From positions 543,582 to 607,581 of the forward strand of contig NZ_JARANZ010000001.1 of assembly GCF_029889905.1 (NCBI RefSeq): a stretch of 64,000 nucleotides of DNA, written 5' to 3'. The translations under genes and the position numbers were made by a program. Shown piece after piece: positions 16,423 through 27,218 of this stretch (position 1 is the first letter of the stretch; every line of letters starts with the position of its first letter). The stretch is from Chromohalobacter sp. 11-W. GTDB lineage: Bacteria; Pseudomonadota; Gammaproteobacteria; Pseudomonadales; Halomonadaceae. The notes beneath the pieces were generated by a model. It searched no databases, was not told the DNA's origin, and saw nothing but the letters and a program-made list of their open reading frames with translations.

Positions 16423-16974
16423 ATGTGGCGTAATTCGGTACACGGTTGGGGCTTGCCCAGCATTCTCTTGCATTGGCTGAGTGCCGTGCTGGTCGTGTCG
16501 CTCTTCGTGCTTGGCTGGTGGATGACCGGCCTTGGTTATTATGATCGCTGGTATCAACTGGCACCGTGGTGGCACAAGTCGCTGGGTCTGACGCTACTGG
16601 GTGTGACGCTGCTGCGGTTGGCATGGCGCCTGGGTCAGCCCACGCCCAAAGCACATGGCCTGTCTTGGGAGCGAATGCTGGCGCATGCCGGCCATTGCCT
16701 GCTGTACGTTTTGCTGTTGACGGTAATGGTGAGCGGCTATTTGATCTCCACTGCCGAGGGCCAGGGCATCAGCGTGTTCGGCGTCTTCGAGGTACCGGCG
16801 CTGATCAGTGAGCTGCCGAATCAAGCGACCCTGGCGGGTGATGTGCATTGGTACGCTGCTTGGGCACTGATAGTGCTGGCCGTGGGCCATACGCTGGCGG
16901 CGCTTAAACATCATATTTTCGATCGTCGGGACACCTTGCGCCGCATGTGGTGGCCCGGTGGGTCTCGACGTTAA
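16423..16974 (+). CDS. yceJ: Cytochrome b561 family protein, YceJ-like
   Basis: Four-helix di-haem membrane protein. Candidate haem ligands are the His in HGWGLPSILLHWLSA, WWHKSLGL, HAGHCLLY and DVHWYAAW. It probably passes electrons between quinone and periplasmic partners. About 183 residues, typical of bacterial b561. I took the ATG at 16423, preceded by GGAGA. It is followed by yceI, the same pairing as in E. coli yceJ-yceI. A short hairpin (GTGGCGG/CCGCCAC, about 16990-17006) lies between the two genes. Confidence 0.9.
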   Translation: MWRNSVHGWGLPSILLHWLSAVLVVSLFVLGWWMTGLGYYDRWYQLAPWWHKSLGLTLLGVTLLRLAWRLGQPTPKAHGLSWERMLAHAGHCLLYVLLLTVMVSGYLISTAEGQGISVFGVFEVPALISELPNQATLAGDVHWYAAWALIVLAVGHTLAALKHHIFDRRDTLRRMWWPGGSRR

Positions 16975-17042
16975 TGAGTTCGATATACGTGGCGGTGTTG
17001 CCGCCACTCTGGTTCTGCAAACCTTCCTCTTAGGAGATGACA

Positions 17043-17639
17043 ATGTTCTCGAAATCGCTATTCAAGACCGTAACCGGTGCCGCCCTCGGCGCAGCCGCGC
17101 TATTGCCGATGACCCAGGCCAGTGCCGCCGAGTACCAGATCGACACCGAAGGGCAGCATGCCTTCATTCAGTTCAAGATCAGCCACTTGGGCTATTCCTA
17201 CGTGCTGGGTACATTCGACGAGTTCTCGGGGAGCTTCTCTTACGATCCCGACGCGCCGGAAGCGTCCAGTGCCAATGTCGAGATCGACGTGACCAGCCTC
17301 GACAGCAATCACGCCGAGCGTGACAAGCACATCCTGAGCGACGATTTCCTGAACGCGTCGGAGTATCCCACCGCAACGTTCGAGTCGACCGGCTTCGAAT
17401 CGACTGGCGAAGGCGAGGGCAAGCTGTCCGGCGACCTGACGCTGCATGGCGAAACGCAGCCGATCACCATCGATGTCGACCATATCGGTGGGGGCGACGA
17501 TCCCTGGGGCGAATACCGGAATGGCTTCGAGGGTGAAACGACGCTGACGCTGTCCGACTTCGGCATCGATACCAGCAAGTTGGGGCCGACCGCGTCCACT
17601 GTCGATATGTATCTCGTGGTCGAAGGTATCCGCCAGTAA
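17043..17639 (+). CDS. yceI: YceI-family periplasmic lipid-binding protein
   Basis: Signal peptide of about 30 residues ending QASA, then the YceI beta-barrel: YQIDTEGQHAFIQFKISHLGYSYVLGTFDEFSG, AERDKHILSDDFLNASEYPTATFES, LHGETQPITI and FGIDTSKLG. The family binds isoprenoid chains such as polyprenols or quinones and is often linked with b561 cytochromes. About 198 residues. AGGAG at 17032-17036 sits six bases before the ATG at 17043 and abuts the ATG at 17037, so 17043 is the start. A terminator follows, facing the convergent cyclase gene. Confidence 0.93.
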   Translation: MFSKSLFKTVTGAALGAAALLPMTQASAAEYQIDTEGQHAFIQFKISHLGYSYVLGTFDEFSGSFSYDPDAPEASSANVEIDVTSLDSNHAERDKHILSDDFLNASEYPTATFESTGFESTGEGEGKLSGDLTLHGETQPITIDVDHIGGGDDPWGEYRNGFEGETTLTLSDFGIDTSKLGPTASTVDMYLVVEGIRQ

Positions 17640-17661
17640 TTCGCCACGCATGATCGAGTCT

Positions 17662-17690
17662 GAGTCGCCCCGCCTTGTGTGGGGCGATTC
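17662..17690. terminator. Terminator between yceI and the GGDEF gene
   Basis: A 10-bp stem (17662-17671 with 17681-17690, one G-T pair) and a 9-base loop lie between convergent genes. The T tract is short. Confidence 0.75.
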
Positions 17691-17700
17691 ACGTTAGGGC

Positions 17701-19515
17701 TCAGTCGTGGGCGATCGCCAGACGGTTACGTCCGCCTTGCTTGGCTCCGTAAAGCGCCATGTCGGCGTGATGCAGCAGAGTTTCGGCATACTCGCCGTGC
17801 TGGGGATAACAGGCGAGTCCCAAGGAGACGGTAAGGTGCAGCGGTGTCCCATCGTCCAGGTCTATATCCAGCGTGGCGACCTGTTGGCGAAGATGCTCGC
17901 CGCGTTGCCGTGCGGCGGCTAGGCCGGCGCCGGGCATGATGATGACAAATTCCTCACCACCGTAACGACAGACGATATCGCCGCGCCGAACGTTATCGCT
18001 CAAGAGATCGGCGACCTCGATCAATGCCCGGTCGCCAAAAGCATGGCCGTGGTCATCGTTGATTGGCTTGAAGTGGTCAATATCAAGCATGAGGACCGAC
18101 AAGGGGGCTGACTGGCGTTCGGCACGTGCCAGTTCGCGCGTCAAGGTATCGTCCAGGAAGCGCCGGTTGTAGAGACCGGTCAAGGCATCGCGAATGCTGG
18201 CCTCCTCGAGTTGCTCGCGCAGTTGCACATTGCTTAGTGATAGTGCCATATCCTCGGCGGCGCCCAGGGCGAATTCAGCTTGAGGATCGCCGTTATCCGT
18301 CTCGTCAGGGGGGCTGGTGAGGTGAAGGTGCAGTACCCCCATCGGTTCCTCCGTACCCCTCAAGGGTATGCAAAGATGGCGTCCGGGGCGCGCGGCGCGC
18401 AGGTGCGAGCAGGCCTTTGCATCGTGCGCCATGGGCAGAGTGACATCGCGCAGTCCACCATCGCGCAGAGCTAGGCATTCGTCCCGCTCGATATCGCCAC
18501 TGTCCTCGCCCCACTGACAAATACGATTGGGCGCGGCGGTATGTGTGTTGAGGCACCACAACGTACCGCCGAGGGTATTGGCAAAAACCGTGGGTAACTG
18601 GTTACGCAGCGTCGACTGCGCTTCCTGCGTACTGCGGCAGGCTTGCAGGGCTTCGACAAGATCATGACGCGCTCGCATATCGCGGGTTCGATCGCGTACC
18701 AGCACATTGACGCGTTCGGCGAGTTCGCGATTAGTGCGTTTTTCGGTGGCTACCAGCGTCTCGAGGCGCGCGGCCATGGCGTTGAAAGCATGCGCCATCC
18801 AGGCGAACTCATCGCGCCCCCGGAGCGCCACGCGTTGGCTGAGATCTCCCGCGACCATACGCTGCGAGCGCTGGGTGATTTCCGAGACAGCATGGCGGGT
18901 GCGACGAAACAACGGCCACCAGGTCAGCAGGGCGCTCGCCAGTGCCAGCAAGATGCTCCATACCATGATGTACTGCGCGTGTTTTGCGGCACCCTGGCTA
19001 TCGGCCTGGCGCGTATGGAGAGCTTCCTGCTCGGTATCGATGAAGTTGCCCATGACTGTTCGGAACTCATCGACCATGCGCTTGCTGGCTTTGTCGGCTA
19101 TAGGGGGAAGTGCGGCATTCGCGTTACGCGTCTTGATAATGCTGTCGGTGGCGACGTTTTTTATCCACTGCCGGAAGAGCTGGTTGGCCTGCTCGAGGCG
19201 CCGGTGCTGTGTCGCGTCGTTCGAGGCGTCTTGCAAGCGTCTCAGAGTGCGCGGAAAAGTGCTCAAGGCGCGCTGGTAAGGCGCCAAATAATCGCCATCT
19301 CGGGTCAGGGCGTAACCGCGCTGGGCAGTTTCGGCGTCCATGAACAGTCGCATCAAGTGATTGGCATCGGCGATCACCTCGAGGGTCTGGGCGACGCTGC
19401 GAGCCGTGCGCTGCTCGACTTGAGACGCCTGGTAGAGGGCGAGGCAGCCGATCAACATGATCATGAAAGGCACGATGGCGGCGATTATCATGCGCGCATA
19501 GAGTGAATGAGGCAT
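17701..19515 (-). CDS. Membrane diguanylate cyclase (CHASE3-HAMP-GAF-like-GGDEF)
   Basis: Makes the second messenger cyclic di-GMP. Domain order: transmembrane helix (about 8-29), periplasmic CHASE3-like sensor (DANHLMRLFMDAETAQRGYALTRDGDYL), second membrane helix (about 183-202), HAMP and coiled coil, a GAF-like region (about 300-420), then GGDEF. The catalytic motif is intact as GGEEF (about residue 518). An RxxD inhibitory site (RRGD) lies five residues before it, so product inhibition is likely. YNRRFLDD and DIDHFKPIND are standard GGDEF landmarks. 604 residues. The signal is unknown. Confidence 0.92.
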   Translation of the reverse strand: MPHSLYARMIIAAIVPFMIMLIGCLALYQASQVEQRTARSVAQTLEVIADANHLMRLFMDAETAQRGYALTRDGDYLAPYQRALSTFPRTLRRLQDASNDATQHRRLEQANQLFRQWIKNVATDSIIKTRNANAALPPIADKASKRMVDEFRTVMGNFIDTEQEALHTRQADSQGAAKHAQYIMVWSILLALASALLTWWPLFRRTRHAVSEITQRSQRMVAGDLSQRVALRGRDEFAWMAHAFNAMAARLETLVATEKRTNRELAERVNVLVRDRTRDMRARHDLVEALQACRSTQEAQSTLRNQLPTVFANTLGGTLWCLNTHTAAPNRICQWGEDSGDIERDECLALRDGGLRDVTLPMAHDAKACSHLRAARPGRHLCIPLRGTEEPMGVLHLHLTSPPDETDNGDPQAEFALGAAEDMALSLSNVQLREQLEEASIRDALTGLYNRRFLDDTLTRELARAERQSAPLSVLMLDIDHFKPINDDHGHAFGDRALIEVADLLSDNVRRGDIVCRYGGEEFVIIMPGAGLAAARQRGEHLRQQVATLDIDLDDGTPLHLTVSLGLACYPQHGEYAETLLHHADMALYGAKQGGRNRLAIAHD

Positions 19516-19737
19516 GAGGTGGAATTTCCTTAAAAATGTAACATTTGGTTACGTTTTGGTTGATCATAACGGGACTCGGCAGCCAATCTCAATGGCGATC
19601 TAGCGTGAGGAAGGTGTTGAAAGTCAATTTAACGGTCCCCACGTGTTGTACTGATCAGACAGACCCCCTGACGCGATGTTTCATATTGTAACCAAGCGTT
19701 TTTTGTACTGTCTTTTGCCATCTGACAAGGAGTCACC

Positions 19738-19989
19738 ATGCTTAACCAACGTACGTTGCCCCGCATTGGTCTCGGTACCTTTCGTCTCAAGGATCAAGAC
19801 GTCATCGACTCGGTCACGTCAGCGCTGTCACTCGGTTATCGGCATATCGATACCGCTCAGTTCTACGACAACGAGCGCGCCGTTGGCGAGGCGCACGGCG
19901 TGAGTCCGGCGCAGATCGCGCGTATCGATGCGCTGGATAGGGGCGAACGTATCGCCAATCCGGATTTTGCCCCTGAGTGGGACGCCTGA
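19738..19989 (+). pseudogene. dkgB: Remnant of aldo/keto reductase dkgB with internal in-frame deletion
   Basis: The first about 48 residues ([13 protein letters not shown]...[21 protein letters not shown]) are the N-terminus of a 2,5-diketo-gluconate reductase B-type enzyme. They are joined directly to its extreme C-terminus ([20 protein letters not shown]). About 180 residues that carry the rest of the barrel, including the catalytic Lys and His, are missing, yet the frame is kept and the product would be 83 residues. AAGGAG precedes the ATG. The TIM barrel cannot fold from these parts, so I call it a pseudogene. A small functional product cannot be excluded. Confidence 0.85.
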
Positions 19990-20037
19990 ATCGTCATCAC
20001 TCACGAAGGCGCTTTTTGCTGACAGCCTGTTAGACTT

Positions 20038-20071
20038 GGCGCCCCCGGTATCGACCGATACTGGGGGCGCC
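20038..20071 (+). terminator. Terminator after the dkgB remnant
   Basis: A 9-bp GC stem (20038-20046 with 20063-20071) is extended inside by GTATC/GATAC. It is followed by CTGTTTG, a modest T tract. Confidence 0.75.
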
Positions 20072-20111
20072 CTGTTTGATACCTTGATCGTTGATTTGCA
20101 ATGAGGTTTCC

Positions 20112-21449
20112 GTGACGGAATCCATGTCCTCGCTACGTCGCCAGCTATGGCAGCAGACCTGGCCCATGGCCATCGGCGTGCTCTCGCTGCTGGGCTTTCA
20201 GCTTGTCGATAGTGCTTTCATTGCCCGCTTGGGTACCCAGCCGCTTGCGGCACAATCCTTTACCTTTCCGCTGTCGTTTCTGATCATCGGCGTGCAAGTG
20301 GGGCTGGGCATTGCCATCGCGGCGTTGATATCGCGAACCTTAGGGGCCGGTGATACAGCGCGTGCCAGGCGCCTGGGCAGCCTCGTGTTGGTCGGTGGCA
20401 GCGCCTTGATGGCACTGTTGATGCTGCTCATGTGGGCCGCGCAGACGCCGATCTTCACGCTGTTGGGAGCCGATGCCCCCACGCGGGATCTGATTCGCGC
20501 CTATTGGGGGCCGCAGCTGGTGGCCAACTGGCTGGGGGCGGTACTGTATTTCGGCTATAGCTTGTTCCGAGCGCACGGCGATACGCGTTTACCCGGCAAG
20601 CTCATGGTGCTGACCAGCCTGCTCAACTTGGGCCTCGATCCGCTGTTGATTTTCGGTGTCGGCGACTGGTCGGGTTGGGGATTGCCTGGCGCGGCCTGGG
20701 CGACAGCGTTGGCGTTTGCCATCGGTATTTGGCAACTGGTGGCGCGCCTACGTGCCCACGACTGGTTGGCGCGCCATGGATTGCGTGATGAACTGCGTGC
20801 CTCGGCCGTGCCGTTCATGGCGATTGCCGGTCCCGCGATGATCAGCCAATTGATGCCGCCGTTGTCGGCGATGCTGGCAACCTCCATTGTCGCCAAATTG
20901 GGTGAGACAGCGGTTGCGGCGTGGGGACTGGCCAGCCGTCTGGAAACGCTCTCGTTGATGGTGGTACTGGCGCTGACCATGTCGCTACCGCCTTGGCTGG
21001 GACGTTGTTACGGCGCTGGTGATTGGCCGCGCATCGATGCCTTGATGAGGCTAGCGGCGCGTACAGCAGTGATCTGGCAGTTAGGACTGGGATGTATCAT
21101 GGCACTGGCGGCGCCTTGGGTGGCGGTCGCTCTGTCGGGCAACCCGGAAATACGCGATGAACTCGCGACCTTGATACGTTGGCTGCTACCCAGCTATAGC
21201 CTGCTGGGCCTTTGCATGCTGGTAGTCTCCGCCTCCAATGCGCTGGGCTGGCCGGTACGCGCCATGTTGCTGTCCTTCATGCGCTTGTTCGTGTGTTACT
21301 TGCCATGCCTGGCAGTGGGCGCCTGGTTGTCGGGCATCTTTGGCGTCGCCTGGGGAGCCGCACTGGGCAACGTGCTGGCGGGCGGTCTTGCCTGGAGTAT
21401 CTTCCGGCGTTCTCTGACGCAACGCATGGCAGTCAATGGAGAAACTTGA
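20112..21449 (+). CDS. MATE-family multidrug efflux transporter
   Basis: Twelve hydrophobic helices in two halves, about 445 residues, the MATE fold. Characteristic stretches are WPMAIGVLSLLGFQLVDSAFIARLG, FRAHGDTRLPGKL and the second-half start AGPAMISQLMPPLSAML. These pumps exchange Na+ or H+ for cationic drugs; sodium coupling would suit a halophile but is not shown. GAGG five bases before the GTG at 20112 supports that start over the ATG at 20124. Monocistronic by appearance, following a terminator. Confidence 0.88.
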   Translation: MTESMSSLRRQLWQQTWPMAIGVLSLLGFQLVDSAFIARLGTQPLAAQSFTFPLSFLIIGVQVGLGIAIAALISRTLGAGDTARARRLGSLVLVGGSALMALLMLLMWAAQTPIFTLLGADAPTRDLIRAYWGPQLVANWLGAVLYFGYSLFRAHGDTRLPGKLMVLTSLLNLGLDPLLIFGVGDWSGWGLPGAAWATALAFAIGIWQLVARLRAHDWLARHGLRDELRASAVPFMAIAGPAMISQLMPPLSAMLATSIVAKLGETAVAAWGLASRLETLSLMVVLALTMSLPPWLGRCYGAGDWPRIDALMRLAARTAVIWQLGLGCIMALAAPWVAVALSGNPEIRDELATLIRWLLPSYSLLGLCMLVVSASNALGWPVRAMLLSFMRLFVCYLPCLAVGAWLSGIFGVAWGAALGNVLAGGLAWSIFRRSLTQRMAVNGET

Positions 21450-21491
21450 AAACGCCGTTTTTTAAGTTATAAAAACCAGAATATGGGTGAA

Positions 21492-21524
21492 AATCGATTT
21501 CATCATCTGGTGATGAATTCGATT
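21492..21524. promoter_or_regulatory. 33-bp near-perfect dyad upstream of dadA
   Basis: AATCGA-T-TTCATCA, a 5-base centre (TCTGG), then TGATGAA-T-TCGATT: 13 of 14 positions per arm are complementary. It sits just upstream of a possible -10 TATACT (21553-21558) for dadA. Such a long symmetric site at this position suggests an operator for an activator or repressor, for instance an Lrp/AsnC-type DadR. Confidence 0.6.
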
Positions 21525-21603
21525 ACCTCATAATTTACTGGCTTTTCCGTCCTATACTGGCGCTTCGATTCAGCATCCACTCAGCGCCAAGCAGGGGCAA
21601 GCC

Positions 21604-22863
21604 ATGCACGTACTCATTCTCGGCAGTGGTGTCGTCGGTGTCACCAGCGCCTATTACCTGGCATCGCAGGGGCACGAAGTCACGGTGGTGGATCGCCAGG
21701 CTGGGCCCGCCATGGAAACGAGTTACGGCAATGCCGGCCAGGTATCCTTCGGATTTTCCTCGCCCTGGGCGGCCCCGGGCATTCCGCGCAAGGCACTCAA
21801 GTGGATGTTCCAGGAACATGCGCCGCTGAAGATCCAGCCCAAGCGTGACCCTGCCATGGCACGCTTCATGATGGCGATGTTCAACAACTGCACGCCCGAG
21901 CGCTATGCCGTCAATAAGGAACGCATGGTGCGTGTCGCCGAGTACAGCCGACAGTGTATCGATGCGTTGCGCCGCGATACGGGGATTCGCTATGAGGATC
22001 GCCAGCGTGGCCTGCTGCAGCTCTTTCGTCATGAAGCTCAGGTCGAGGCGGTGGCCAAGGACATGCGCGTGCTGAGCGAGTGCGGGGTACGCCATCGGTT
22101 GCTTGGGGCCGAGGAGCTGACAACGGCCGAGCCGGCACTGGCGCGCGTGCCGGGCAAGTTCGTGGGCGGGCTGCACTTGCCGGACGATCAGACCGGCGAT
22201 TGCCATTTGTTCACCCAGCGCTTGGCCGATCACTGCCGCGAACAGCTGGGCGTCGAATTCCGCTTCAATGTCGATATCCAGCGCATCGAACGTCAGGCCG
22301 GTCGCGTCGAACGGGTCATGACCTCGTCGGGCGCCTTGAGTGCCGATGCGTACGTGGTGTGCCTGGGCAGTTTCTCGCCGCTTTTGATGAAAGATCTCGA
22401 TATCCGCTTGCCGATTTATCCTGTGAAGGGATACAGCTTGACGCTGCCGGTGGTCGACGACGGCGGCGCGCCGCAGTCCACGGTGATGGATGAAACCTTC
22501 AAGGTGGCCATCTCGCGTTTCGATGATCGGATTCGTGTCGGCGGTACCGCCGAGCTAGCCTCCTATGACTTGAGCCTGCTGGAAAAGCGGCGCGCGACCA
22601 TCAGCATGGTGGTGCGCGATGTCTTTCCCGAAGGCGGCGACGCGGCCAAGGCCGAGTTCTGGACCGGCCTGCGTCCGATGACCCCTGATTCGACGCCGAT
22701 CATCGGCGCCACGCGCTATGACAATCTCTGGCTCAACACTGGGCATGGCACCCTAGGGTGGACGATGAGCTGCGGTAGTGCTCACCTGCTCGCTGACCTG
22801 ATGGCCGGACGTCGACCCGCCATCGACCCGAATGGCTTGGATGTCGCTCGCTACGCCGCGTAA
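21604..22863 (+). CDS. dadA: D-amino acid dehydrogenase, small subunit type
   Basis: FAD-dependent membrane-associated enzyme that oxidises D-amino acids, chiefly D-alanine, to 2-oxo acids and feeds electrons to quinone. The N-terminal dinucleotide fold VLILGSGVVGVTSAYYLASQGHEVTVVDR is clear. SYGNAGQVSFGFSSPWAAPGIP and the C-terminal FWTGLRPMTPDSTPIIG...NLWLNTGHGTLGWTMSCGSA are diagnostic of DadA. 419 residues, normal. The alanine racemase partner dadX is not adjacent. A large dyad (21492-21524) upstream suggests substrate-responsive control. Confidence 0.93.
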   Translation: MHVLILGSGVVGVTSAYYLASQGHEVTVVDRQAGPAMETSYGNAGQVSFGFSSPWAAPGIPRKALKWMFQEHAPLKIQPKRDPAMARFMMAMFNNCTPERYAVNKERMVRVAEYSRQCIDALRRDTGIRYEDRQRGLLQLFRHEAQVEAVAKDMRVLSECGVRHRLLGAEELTTAEPALARVPGKFVGGLHLPDDQTGDCHLFTQRLADHCREQLGVEFRFNVDIQRIERQAGRVERVMTSSGALSADAYVVCLGSFSPLLMKDLDIRLPIYPVKGYSLTLPVVDDGGAPQSTVMDETFKVAISRFDDRIRVGGTAELASYDLSLLEKRRATISMVVRDVFPEGGDAAKAEFWTGLRPMTPDSTPIIGATRYDNLWLNTGHGTLGWTMSCGSAHLLADLMAGRRPAIDPNGLDVARYAA

Positions 22864-22978
22864 GTTCGTCGCGAGGGGAATCCCTGCGTGCTTCGCTTGT
22901 CCAATATTGGCACCAGACCCGGTTCGCCGTGGGCGGCGGGTGCTCTGGAATGTTATGAGAGCCATTGAGGAGGGAGCG

Positions 22979-23395
22979 ATGACCATTCGCGCTGGCTGGC
23001 GTGTCGGGAGCGCCGGCATGTTGGCGTTGTTATTGAGCGGTTCCGTGCTGGTGAGTGGGTCGGCACTGGCCCAGGAAGATACCGCGTCGTCCGAGGATCA
23101 AAAACAGACAGCGACCGAGGCAGACGAGGTAAGCGACAAGGCCACCGGTGTCAGCGACGAGGATGCCAGCTTCGGCCAGGGGGGCGCGCAAACCCCGCTC
23201 GACCAGCGCCGCAACGCGGTGACCTTCGGGCAGATGGATGTCGACCAAGATGGCGTGCTTAGTGAAGAAGAGGCACGTCAGGCCGACCAGCTCGAGCTCT
23301 TCCAGCGACTCGATGACGGCGAAGGCGAGGTTACGCGGGAGACGTTCCAGGATGAGGTCGGCTCGGACACGCTACCCGAAGCTCAGGATAAGTAA
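22979..23395 (+). CDS. Secreted EF-hand protein
   Basis: A signal peptide (about residues 1-32, ending SGSALA) is followed by an acidic, low-complexity region rich in Glu, Asp, Ser and Thr. One canonical EF-hand loop follows: DVDQDGVLSEEE, with acidic residues at positions 1, 3, 5 and 12 and Gly at 6. A second loop (RLDDGEGEVTRETF) is degenerate. GGAGG just upstream fixes the start at 22979. About 138 residues. It is probably a periplasmic calcium-binding protein; no partner is evident. Confidence 0.82.
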   Translation: MTIRAGWRVGSAGMLALLLSGSVLVSGSALAQEDTASSEDQKQTATEADEVSDKATGVSDEDASFGQGGAQTPLDQRRNAVTFGQMDVDQDGVLSEEEARQADQLELFQRLDDGEGEVTRETFQDEVGSDTLPEAQDK

Positions 23396-23404
23396 ACGTA
23401 CAAC

Positions 23405-23440
23405 AAAACGCCCGCCATGCGTGCGCGTGGCGGGCGTTTT
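23405..23440. terminator. Bidirectional terminator
   Basis: A 13-bp stem (23405-23417 with 23428-23440, AAAACGCCCGCCA and its complement) with a 10-base loop has A and T runs at its base. It lies between the convergent EF-hand and phhC genes. Confidence 0.93.
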
Positions 23441-23463
23441 CGTGCCGGTCATCGGCGTCGTTG

Positions 23464-24654
23464 TCAGCCGACGACGGTGGCGATGGCCTTGGCTACATAG
23501 GGAAGGTTTTCCTGCGCCAGGCCAGCGACGTTGGCGCGGCCGGAGCGCACCATGTAGATACCGAATTCGTCGCGTAGGCGGTCCACCTGTTCCGGGCTCA
23601 GCCCGGTGTAGGAGAACATGCCACGTTGCTCGGCGATGAACGCGAAGCGTTCGTCCAGCCCGTAAGGCTTGAGCGCCTCGACGAAGTCACGGCGCAAGCC
23701 GTTGATGCGATCACGCATCTCGGTGAGTTCCTCACGCCATACGCCGGCCAATGCATCGTCGTTGAGAATCTCGGCCACGACCGCGCCGCCATGGGCCGGC
23801 GGGTTAGAGTAATTCTCGCGGGCGACGATGGCCATCTGCGAGCGGACGTTTTCCATTTGCTCGCTGTCGCGGGCGATCATGATCATGCAGCCGGTGCGCT
23901 CGCGATAGACCCCGAAGTTCTTGGAGCAGGAGCTGGTGATCATGACCTCGTCGAGGTTTTCGGCCAGCAGGCGTGGCCCGTAGGCGTCGGCATCGAGCCC
24001 ATCGCCGAAGCCTTGATAGGCGAAGTCGACCAGCGGCAGCAGGCGGCGCTCGCGCACGACCTCGAGCACGCGCTGCCATTGCTCGCGTGACAGGTCGAAG
24101 CCCGACGGATTGTGGCAGCAGGCGTGCAGCAGCACGACATCCCCTTCGGGAATCTGCTGCAGGGCGCTCAACATGCCCTCGAAGTCGAGGCGGTTATCGG
24201 CATCCACGTACGGATACTTCTTCAGCTCGACGCCCGCCGCATGAAAGATACCCAGGTGGTTGGGCCAGGTCGGATCGGAGACCCAGATGCCCTTGCCGGG
24301 CAGCTGCGACTTGATGAAGTCCGCCGCCAGACGCAACGCGCCGGTACCGCCGGGTGACTGGGTCGCGCTGGCGCGGTTGGCGGCCAGCACCGGGGATTGC
24401 GCGCCGAGGACCAGCTCGAGCACCGCCTGGCCATAGCGCGGATCGCCGTGCGAGCCGATATAGCTCTTGGTCGTCTCGTTCTTCAGCAGCCGCGCCTCGG
24501 CCTCCTTGACGGCCCGCATGACGGGCGTATTGCCGTGAGCGTCACGGTAAACGCCGACCCCCAGGTCGACTTTCTGGGGGTTGGGATCTTTTTTGAAGGC
24601 TTCGATAAGCCCGAGGATGGCATCCCCGGGCACGCGTTCAATCTGCTCGAACAT
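23464..24654 (-). CDS. phhC: Aromatic/aspartate aminotransferase (PhhC/TyrB type)
   Basis: PLP-dependent class I aminotransferase, 396 residues, in the AspC/TyrB group. The opening [38 protein letters not shown] is standard. PLP ligands are visible: Lys in [26 protein letters not shown] and [12 protein letters not shown]. AspC and TyrB cannot be separated with certainty by eye. The immediately upstream, overlapping phhB gene points to the aromatic role PhhC (tyrosine/phenylalanine catabolism) as in Pseudomonas phhABC. No phhA hydroxylase lies within the window. Confidence 0.9.
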   Translation of the reverse strand: MFEQIERVPGDAILGLIEAFKKDPNPQKVDLGVGVYRDAHGNTPVMRAVKEAEARLLKNETTKSYIGSHGDPRYGQAVLELVLGAQSPVLAANRASATQSPGGTGALRLAADFIKSQLPGKGIWVSDPTWPNHLGIFHAAGVELKKYPYVDADNRLDFEGMLSALQQIPEGDVVLLHACCHNPSGFDLSREQWQRVLEVVRERRLLPLVDFAYQGFGDGLDADAYGPRLLAENLDEVMITSSCSKNFGVYRERTGCMIMIARDSEQMENVRSQMAIVARENYSNPPAHGGAVVAEILNDDALAGVWREELTEMRDRINGLRRDFVEALKPYGLDERFAFIAEQRGMFSYTGLSPEQVDRLRDEFGIYMVRSGRANVAGLAQENLPYVAKAIATVVG

Positions 24655-24994
24655 TGGACTGCGCTACCTCGTCGGTTCTGGCGGCCATGATGAAATCGTT
24701 TTTGTGCAAGCCCTTGATCTTGTGTGACCACCAGGTAACGGTGACTTTGCCCCATTCGGTGGTCAGCGCCGGGTGATGACCTTCTGCCTCGGCGAGATCG
24801 CCCACCTTGTTGGTGAACGCTAGGGCCTGCTTGAAGTTGCGGAACGTGAACTCACGCTCCAATTGCATGATGCCATCGCGCTCCACGATCCGCCACTCGG
24901 GAACATCAGCGCCCAGGCTATGCATTTCCGCTTCACTGACGGTAGGAGCGTCGGCGCTGCAGGCTTCGCATTTCAACTCGGCAAGCTCGCTCAT
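24638..24994 (-). CDS. phhB: Pterin-4a-carbinolamine dehydratase PhhB
   Basis: Dehydrates 4a-hydroxytetrahydrobiopterin to recycle the pterin cofactor of phenylalanine hydroxylase. The signature [21 protein letters not shown] contains the catalytic His-His pair, preceded by [23 protein letters not shown]. The protein is 118 residues. It has an N-terminal extension with Cys-x-x-Cys ([11 protein letters not shown]), common in proteobacterial members. It overlaps phhC by 17 bp, indicating translational coupling. AAAGGAGG lies upstream of the ATG. Its local partner phhA is absent. Confidence 0.94.
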   Translation of the reverse strand: MSELAELKCEACSADAPTVSEAEMHSLGADVPEWRIVERDGIMQLEREFTFRNFKQALAFTNKVGDLAEAEGHHPALTTEWGKVTVTWWSHKIKGLHKNDFIMAARTDEVAQSNVRAD

Positions 24995-25074
24995 GGTGTT
25001 CTTCGCCTCCTTTCGGTGATTTATATCAGTGTAGAAGCCAACGCCAGGGCGGACCTACCGCAACGGGACATGAT

Positions 25075-27054
<1,980 letters not shown>

Positions 27055-27218
27055 GCGGTGCTCCTTGCCACGATTGAGGCGACATCTTACACCCTGTGGC
27101 CGTCGGGATGGCGCGCAGACCGCCGATGCCGTGCGTGATCGACACGACATGCCGCCACGGACATGACCCATGGCGCTCGCTGTTGGCATAATGCGTCTTT
27201 TGCCCACGGAAACGACCC

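Noticed and set aside
25010..25074. Sigma-54 promoter before phhB
   Set aside because: A TGGC is present, but the GC element at the required spacing is not; TATAAA nearby fits sigma-70 better, though weakly.
27055..27218. recQ as part of the Wadjet defence operon
   Set aside because: It is divergent and appears to be an ordinary housekeeping helicase; adjacency alone does not show a functional link.
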